From Chlamydiota bacterium (lineage in GTDB: Bacteria > Chlamydiota > Chlamydiia > Chlamydiales > SLFE01): DNA of 9,834 nucleotides. The notes under the pieces are model-generated. The model had not been told where the DNA came from, made no database searches, and saw nothing but the letters and a program-made list of their open reading frames with translations. The stretch lies in NCBI GenBank assembly GCA_011065065.1, contig JAAKFL010000062.1:1-9834 (forward strand), in the 5' to 3' direction. A program made the position numbers and the translations under genes. This document shows, piece by piece, positions 5,146 to 9,834 of this stretch; within the stretch, counting starts at the first letter, position 1, and every line of letters begins with the position of its first letter.

Positions 5146-6513
5146 TTATCCCAAGGCTTCTTTTTGTTGATCGGATAGCCATGTGTCGCTATCAAAGAGC
5201 TTTCCAATTTTCTCCACTTTTCTTCGCATCTCCGTCTGCGCATAGGCCAGCAAATTCGAGGCATCCTCAAGTTTGGAGGGATTGGTGATGCTGTTAGACT
5301 CGATCGCCTTTTTCAATTCGATCAGGTCGTCTGCCCTCATCAAAAACTGGAATTGATCGAAAGCCTTTTTTCCCATTAGATCTTTCAAGGCAAAATTCAG
5401 ACTGCGTAAGGTATAAGTGTCTGAATGTTGAGGTTTAGATCGCATGACCATTTTTGCAAATTTCACATTGCGGTGTTCAGATTCAAAGTTTTTCACAAAA
5501 TTAAAGAAGTGCTTACCTTGATCGCTCTCTTTGAAAGTGGCATATTCGATGAGCTGTGTCAAGAAATTGACATCTGTGACTTGCTTGAGATCAATTCCCT
5601 CCAGGCGTATGGCGGGGATTTTTTTAGTCCTCAGAGGGCATTTCACCATTTTTCCTTCATCGCCAATACTTGAACGATAAATTGACCATTCATATTTTTT
5701 ATTCCCTTTATATTTAAAGCTGCTGACAATCGTGCGGCATCCTTTGGTAGGAGCATAAAAGGTCAGGGGCATCATGATCATCTGATTCCTAGGCAATTGC
5801 TTCAGATCATCCCCGAAGTCTTTTGCGAATCGTCTCGTATGCTTTTTTGTATTGAGAAGAAATCCTAACGGAATCAATCGTGATACCATGATCGGAGTCA
5901 TTTTTTCCGACATATCCTTGAATGTATCCAGCGCCACCTTAGCTTTGTAACAAGATTCTGAAAAGGGGGTGTCATCAGGTCTGACATAAGGGAGTATTTT
6001 TTCCGATAATATGTTCACGATCGGTAGACTCAGTCCTCCTTCATAAGAAGCAGCTGCAGAAAATGTCCGTAAAATTTTATCTCCATGGATCTGCATGGAG
6101 GCAGTGAGTTTGTCCAAACCAGAATACCTCATAAAGATGTTGACTGCGACTCTTGTAATAAGGTCATTTCCTAATCGAGGCTTAAAACGAAACTTGTCGG
6201 TCTTAGAACGTTGGCAATATCTTGCCGACACCTCCTTATCTTTAGTGCTAAAGAACTTCAAAGCTATTGCAAATAAAATTAAAGGACTCCCAGCAATACA
6301 GCCTCCAGCAGCAGTAGCTTTTAAAAAGATGATAGAAACGCGGTTTTTTAGAGAGCGAGATTCATAAAAGACAGCGTGACGTCGATCCAACCGATAGCAA
6401 TCAATTGTCTTTTGACCAAATAAAAACCTTGGTAAGGTTAATAATTTGTCTGCGGACTTTAAAGTCTCGCTTTTTCCTTCATAATCGAATTGATGTAAGA
6501 TTCCACATCTCAT
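5146..6513 (-). CDS. Unrecognised 455-residue protein with one N-terminal hydrophobic segment
   Basis: I cannot assign a family. The protein is basic and mostly helical by eye. A hydrophobic stretch at about 59-88 (small residues A, G, I, L; ends in LKFF) could be one long or two short membrane segments. There is no cleavable signal peptide. Residues 245-285 look like alternating strands with a K-Y-K-G-N-K-K-Y-x-W-x-I-Y run, a layout I associate with large hypothetical proteins of environmental chlamydiae; this is a recollection, not a search. The C-terminal 110 residues are charged and helical, perhaps coiled-coil. The start is strong, with AAAGGAGGTG just upstream of the ATG. It lies 66 bases downstream of the methyltransferase on the same strand and may share its transcript. 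A secreted host-directed protein is possible but unproven. Confidence 0.7.
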   Translation of the reverse strand: MRCGILHQFDYEGKSETLKSADKLLTLPRFLFGQKTIDCYRLDRRHAVFYESRSLKNRVSIIFLKATAAGGCIAGSPLILFAIALKFFSTKDKEVSARYCQRSKTDKFRFKPRLGNDLITRVAVNIFMRYSGLDKLTASMQIHGDKILRTFSAAASYEGGLSLPIVNILSEKILPYVRPDDTPFSESCYKAKVALDTFKDMSEKMTPIMVSRLIPLGFLLNTKKHTRRFAKDFGDDLKQLPRNQMIMMPLTFYAPTKGCRTIVSSFKYKGNKKYEWSIYRSSIGDEGKMVKCPLRTKKIPAIRLEGIDLKQVTDVNFLTQLIEYATFKESDQGKHFFNFVKNFESEHRNVKFAKMVMRSKPQHSDTYTLRSLNFALKDLMGKKAFDQFQFLMRADDLIELKKAIESNSITNPSKLEDASNLLAYAQTEMRRKVEKIGKLFDSDTWLSDQQKEALG

Positions 6514-6554
6514 GGGGCACCTCCTTTGAACCTATTTTGATCCAATAGAGAAAC

Positions 6555-6596
6555 AAGGAGGAAAAATCAATGAGAATATTTAAGTTTCTAATGTAG
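6555..6596 (+). other. Orphan ribosome binding site with an 8-codon ORF
   Basis: On the plus strand, AAGGAGG (6555-6561) is followed eight bases later by ATG (6570) and a reading frame of eight codons ending in TAG at 6594-6596. It overlaps the 3' end of the methyltransferase on the other strand. It looks like a perfect gene start with no gene behind it: either a decayed remnant left by a rearrangement, a leader peptide, or chance. Confidence 0.3.
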
Positions 6597-7587
6597 AATA
6601 ATTTAACTTTTTAACGTTAGCTTCAACAAGGCTTTTTGAACTGGTAGTTTGGTAGGTGGAAGTCACCGTGAAACCGGATTCTTCGAGAAGTTCTGCGATC
6701 TCATCTTTGGTGCGCTCCTTGCCACCAGGTGTCAAGGTAAACATGGTTAAATCGGAAAATTTTCCAAGACGAGTTCCATGTGTTTTCTCATAAAAGGTTT
6801 CGAATATTAAAAGGCGTGAATTCTCGTCACAAGCCTTTCGCAAATTCTTCAAGATTAAAAGACATTTTTCATCTGACCAGTCATGCAATATGTTACGCAA
6901 TACATAGGCATCAAATCCTGATGGAATCGTTTCGAAAAAGTTGCCTGGGAACAGTGCTAACCGCTCATCTTGTACCAGCTTTATTACTGAAGGAAGGTCC
7001 ATGACGGCTCCTGAAACAGCAGGGTACTTGTCCATAATAGTCAAAGCAAAGTTACCAAGACCACCACCAACATCTAAAAAATTGTTCAGTTGTTCAAAAT
7101 CATATAGATCCAATATTTTTTTGCTGCTTTGTTTTTCGTAACAGGCCATGGCATTTTGGAACATAGCACAGTGTTCAGAGTTTTGATCAAGATGTGAGAA
7201 AAGATCTTGTCCGTAAGCTAATTCAAAAGGTGAAACACCATTGTTGATGCCTTCACACATCATCCCATGGGCGGCCCAAAGAAAAGGGGACCCTTTATAA
7301 ACAGCTATGGCATGAATAGAATCTTCATGATCAGAAATGAGATGGCGCCCTTCTTCAGTCAGACAGTAAACTCCGTTTTCTTCTTCCAGAAGATGAAGGG
7401 CCACCAAAGCAGAAATCAAACGGGCTAAAATGGATTCTTCAATCTTCAATTCATTAGACAAAACATCTAAAGACTTTGGCTGTTCTTTCAGAAGATCAGG
7501 GAGACCAAGCCTTGCTGTCGTGGCCACAATCTGGCACACTTGACCACCATGAATCTTCTTGAGTAAATTGGCTTTGGATTTTTTCAT
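6580..7587 (-). CDS. SAM-dependent O-methyltransferase (methyltransf_2 family)
   Basis: The 335-residue enzyme has the two-domain plan of small-molecule O-methyltransferases such as acetylserotonin, caffeate and antibiotic-tailoring types, which act in the cytosol as dimers. The N-terminal winged-helix dimerisation domain covers about 14-90 (LGLPDLL, ILARLISALVALHLL, YCLTEEG). The Rossmann domain opens with the SAM-binding LDVGGGLGNF at 171-180. D197 in VMDLPSV fits the SAM ribose contact, and LRNILHDWSD at 230-239 supplies the likely catalytic base H235. GGKERTKDEIAELLEESGF at 288-306 is the conserved C-terminal block. All expected motifs are intact. A GAAG run gives only a modest ribosome site. 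The gene is divergent from the sulfotransferase and upstream of the 455-residue gene. The acceptor is unknown; a hydroxylated aromatic is typical for the family. Confidence 0.9.
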   Translation of the reverse strand: MKKSKANLLKKIHGGQVCQIVATTARLGLPDLLKEQPKSLDVLSNELKIEESILARLISALVALHLLEEENGVYCLTEEGRHLISDHEDSIHAIAVYKGSPFLWAAHGMMCEGINNGVSPFELAYGQDLFSHLDQNSEHCAMFQNAMACYEKQSSKKILDLYDFEQLNNFLDVGGGLGNFALTIMDKYPAVSGAVMDLPSVIKLVQDERLALFPGNFFETIPSGFDAYVLRNILHDWSDEKCLLILKNLRKACDENSRLLIFETFYEKTHGTRLGKFSDLTMFTLTPGGKERTKDEIAELLEESGFTVTSTYQTTSSKSLVEANVKKLNYSTLET

Positions 7588-7672
7588 CGTATCTTCACTT
7601 TATCAATACTTGTCCATTCAGTCCATAATTCCCTTTCATTTTTATCTAGAAATGATCATAAATAACTGCATC

Positions 7673-8533
7673 ATGAGACACTTATTCTTTTTTCTTACAA
7701 TCTTATTTTTCGATTTAACGGCGAGCCCTGATTTCGTTGTCTTCACACAACCGCACACCGGCACCCACTTATTAGTGCCTTTGCTTGAAGAACTGACAGG
7801 AAAAGAAGGGCTCTGGCCATTTCAATACTTTACACCCGACTCCTCTTGTGATGAAGAGACTTTTGAATATCTTGCCGAAGATCCCGAGTATTTGGCTTTT
7901 CTTTGGAACAAAACCCCAACTCCAAAAAAACAATTTTCACGTGCCTTGATCCATCTTAAAAATCGGAACCAGTTCTTATTTTTGCATGCTCCTTATACTC
8001 CTAACATGGAAGCGTTCCTTGCAGAAAATGGCTACAAAGTATTCACCATCGACCGAGATCCGAGAGACACTTGCATTTCGGCTCTTCTCCACTGCCGAAA
8101 ATTTGGAACCGGTTTAATCGACGGTCCCTGGTTCCATGAAATGTCTTTTAATGATCAATTGGAGATGATCATTACCGGAACAGATTGGACAAATTCTGCA
8201 CGACATCTGTCATGTGCATTTATGAACTGGCATTTTTCTCCCATAAGCTGCAACGTGAATTTCTCTCGTTTGTTGGGGCCGATGGGAGGAGGTGCGTCAG
8301 TTGACGAACAGATCCAAGAGCTTCGGAAAATTGCCCGCTTTTTAGAAATTGATGTGTCAGACGAGCGGCTCATTGAAGCCTTTTACTCTGTGTATGGAAA
8401 AGGGCATACCTTTCACAAAGGAAATGTGGGTATGTGGGAAGATTACTTTAATTCGGATAATAAGTGGCTTTTTAAGGACCAAATGGCCGATATATTGATC
8501 AAACTCGGTTATGAAGAAGATAGGTATTGGTAA
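7673..8533 (+). CDS. PAPS-dependent sulfotransferase with a signal-peptide-like N-terminus
   Basis: With the start at 7673 the protein has 286 residues, the size of cytosolic-type sulfotransferases that move sulfate from PAPS to a hydroxyl or amine. Landmarks are in the right order. The 5'-phosphosulfate loop is PHTGTHLL (27-34). A His at 105 in LHAPYTP sits where SULT enzymes have the catalytic KTHLP histidine. The 3'-phosphate motif DRDPRDTCIS (127-136) has R128 and S136 eight apart as in SULTs. A LLGPMGGG turn is at 200-207, and the terminal KGNVGMWEDYF (249-259) matches RKGxxGDWKNxF. Residues 1-18 (MRH, then FFFLTILFF, then DLTA) look like a signal peptide. The frame is open to 7559, overlapping the methyltransferase, and 7652 is another ATG; I prefer 7673 because it gives the clean signal-peptide shape. 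No start has a good ribosome site. Confidence 0.85.
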   Translation: MRHLFFFLTILFFDLTASPDFVVFTQPHTGTHLLVPLLEELTGKEGLWPFQYFTPDSSCDEETFEYLAEDPEYLAFLWNKTPTPKKQFSRALIHLKNRNQFLFLHAPYTPNMEAFLAENGYKVFTIDRDPRDTCISALLHCRKFGTGLIDGPWFHEMSFNDQLEMIITGTDWTNSARHLSCAFMNWHFSPISCNVNFSRLLGPMGGGASVDEQIQELRKIARFLEIDVSDERLIEAFYSVYGKGHTFHKGNVGMWEDYFNSDNKWLFKDQMADILIKLGYEEDRYW

Positions 8534-8589
8534 ACAGCCTCTAAGGTAACAATGTTCCATTAATGATGAAAATTTTATAAGGAGGAAAT

Positions 8590-8988
8590 ATGTCATTTGA
8601 GATGAGAATTAACGACATCATAATAACAGATGTAGGACAGGCTAATGCTTGTTTGAGTACATGGAGTAGGTTTATAGAAGAAACAGGCTATGGAAAAATG
8701 ACTGTGCTTAGAGACGGCGAAGTTGTAGAAGTAAAAATAATTGAAAAAGATGATGATAAAGCGATAGACTTAAAGATGTCTGATATCAGACTTCATCACA
8801 CATACAAATATATTCATGAGATATGCTCATCCGGATGCCCAGAATTATCCAAGCATTTTTTTGTCGAGGTCTCGGGAAATGATACGGCTAGTAAGCCTGT
8901 GAAATTTTCTCTTTATATCAATCACACTTGTGAAGATGGACGGTCATGGTATAAGTCGTTTTTGTTAGGACGATTGCAAAATGGTTAG
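8590..8988 (+). CDS. Small unrecognised protein with a half-PDZ-like N-terminal region
   Basis: This is a 132-residue soluble protein with a strong AAGGAGG site before its ATG. Residues 6-51 resemble the second half of a PDZ domain: I-N-D-I-I-I-T-D-V-G-Q, a helix, then M-T-V-L-R-D-G-E-V-V-E-V-K-I-I, like the GDxI...NG and VxRxG strands of HtrA-type PDZ repeats. The carboxylate-binding loop (GLGF) that should precede it is absent, and no protease domain is present. The remaining 80 residues contain three cysteines (79, 83, 114) and match nothing I know. There is no signal peptide or membrane segment. It begins 56 bases after the sulfotransferase, so co-transcription is possible. It may be a genuine small adaptor or a fragment of a longer PDZ protein. 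Confidence 0.6.
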   Translation: MSFEMRINDIIITDVGQANACLSTWSRFIEETGYGKMTVLRDGEVVEVKIIEKDDDKAIDLKMSDIRLHHTYKYIHEICSSGCPELSKHFFVEVSGNDTASKPVKFSLYINHTCEDGRSWYKSFLLGRLQNG

Positions 8989-9067
8989 CAGAAGTTTCCT
9001 ATAAAGAAATCGGGGAAACTGTAGAAACTCTAAAACAGAAGGTCTTTTGGATCAAGGCTCTTACGCA

Positions 9068-9834
9068 ATGGTAAAATTCATTCTTTATGCTGCACTATAC
9101 GCCGTGATCATCTATTTCGGTCTGTTAGCATTCTTATACACCTTTCAGAATTCTCTCATCTACTTTCCGAATCGATCCATCACCACCCCTCAGAAAGCGG
9201 GGGTTCCCGAAATGAAAGTGATTGAGTTGACAACAAGCGACGGTCTGAAAATAAACGCCTGGTATAGTCCTCCAAGGGAATCTTCAAAGCCGATAATTGT
9301 CTATTTTCATGGCAATGCGGGAAATATCGCTAATCGGGGATTCATTGCCCGCTCTTTTATCAATAAAGGGTATGGGATGCTGCTGCTTACTTATCGGGGC
9401 TATAGCGGAAATCCAGGAAGACCCGGTGAGCAGGGCCTCTACAATGACGCTCGGGCAGCTCTTCGCTTTATCAAAAACGAAGGTGTGCCTCCACAGTGCC
9501 TTGTCTTCTATGGGACCTCAATAGGAGGTGCTGTGGCCATCCAGATGGCGACAGAGTTTCAGGTTGCCGCCATCATTCTGCAATCTCCATTCTCGTCAAT
9601 TGTTGATGTCGCCAAATACCACTACTTTTTTTTATTGCCTTTCACAGGACTCATAAAGGATAAATACGATTCATTGTCAAAAGTCAATATGATAGAGGCA
9701 CCTGTGCTCATCATTCACGGAAAAAGCGACAGAATCATTCCGCCAAAGCTGAGCCGTAAACTTTTGGAGGAATTTCCGGAACCTAAAGAAGCTGAGTATA
9801 TCCCCGGCAAAGGTCATAACGATCTTTTTGAGCC
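9068..9834 (+). CDS. Membrane-anchored alpha/beta hydrolase, BEM46/ABHD13-like (3' truncated by window)
   Basis: The visible 255 residues are the body of a serine hydrolase of the BEM46/ABHD13 group, whose substrates are poorly known (lipid esters or thioesters are proposed). A single N-terminal anchor (about 4-25) precedes the LIYFP motif typical of the family. Then come YFHGNAGN (79-86, oxyanion region), LLTYRGYSGNPGRP (106-119), the nucleophile elbow GTSIGG with S151, HGKSDRIIP with acid D221, and GKGHNDLFE with H250, where the window ends. The full triad is present, so only a short C-terminus is missing. I start at the ATG at 9068, with AAGG ten bases upstream; a TTG at 9047 behind AGAAGG would add seven residues. 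The anchor implies an inner-membrane or periplasmic location. It is separated from the preceding gene by 79 bases. Confidence 0.9.
   Translation, partial: MVKFILYAALYAVIIYFGLLAFLYTFQNSLIYFPNRSITTPQKAGVPEMKVIELTTSDGLKINAWYSPPRESSKPIIVYFHGNAGNIANRGFIARSFINKGYGMLLLTYRGYSGNPGRPGEQGLYNDARAALRFIKNEGVPPQCLVFYGTSIGGAVAIQMATEFQVAAIILQSPFSSIVDVAKYHYFFLLPFTGLIKDKYDSLSKVNMIEAPVLIIHGKSDRIIPPKLSRKLLEEFPEPKEAEYIPGKGHNDLFE

Noticed and set aside
7559..7672. N-terminal extension of the sulfotransferase frame to 7559 or 7652
   Set aside because: The extension to 7559 overlaps the methyltransferase coding start and has no conserved motif. The start at 7673 gives a standard-length enzyme with a clean leader, though 7652 cannot be excluded.
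8993..9020. Hairpin AGTTTCC/GGAAACT after the half-PDZ gene
   Set aside because: Only a 7-bp stem with a 14-base loop and no T-tract, so not called a terminator.

Overview
The window reads like the chromosome of a host-associated Gram-negative bacterium, most plausibly an environmental (Parachlamydiales-type) chlamydia. This is an inference. It rests on a cysteine-dense tandem-repeat protein of the kind that accompanies the disulphide-linked chlamydial envelope, on a large unrecognised protein with a style familiar from these genomes, on several strong AGGAGG-type ribosome binding sites, and on a mix of metabolic enzymes with candidate host-directed proteins. No rRNA, tRNA, transposase or CRISPR array was seen. 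Base composition was not computed.

Layout. Positions 1-336 (+) hold the 3' end of a cysteine-rich repeat protein, closed by a hairpin terminator at 351-384. Convergent to it, 369-2677 (-) is a two-gene fatty-acid unit: a long VLCAD-type acyl-CoA dehydrogenase whose stop overlaps the start of a PaaI-like hot-dog thioesterase (ATGA). Upstream of it, 2678-2941 is non-coding and carries a striking inverted array of GTGCCC hexamers. Next comes a divergent protein-kinase-fold protein (2942-3694, -). It shares an AT-rich divergent intergenic region with an 18-bp inverted repeat with a (+) pair: a four-helix DoxX-like membrane protein and an exported MsrA, again joined by an ATGA overlap. Positions 4866-5118 hold a short membrane ORF, possibly a decayed prepilin-peptidase N-terminus, that runs into a 58-bp-armed palindromic element.

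A (-) pair follows: an O-methyltransferase (7587-6580), then a 455-residue unrecognised protein (6513-5146). Divergent from the methyltransferase is a PAPS-type sulfotransferase with a signal-peptide-like N-terminus (7673-8533, +). After it come a small protein with a half-PDZ look (8590-8988) and the 5' part of a membrane-anchored BEM46/ABHD13-type alpha/beta hydrolase cut by the window end (9068-9834).

How it fits together. Three themes recur: acyl-CoA/lipid handling (dehydrogenase, thioesterase), envelope redox maintenance (Cys-rich protein, DoxX-like protein, exported MsrA) and modification chemistry that may be host-directed (methyltransferase, sulfotransferase, kinase-like protein). No single classical defence or secretion system is visible. 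The most unusual items are the hexamer palindrome with G-quadruplex potential, the kinase-like protein with non-canonical motifs, the 58-bp palindromic repeat, and the sulfotransferase with an export-type N-terminus.
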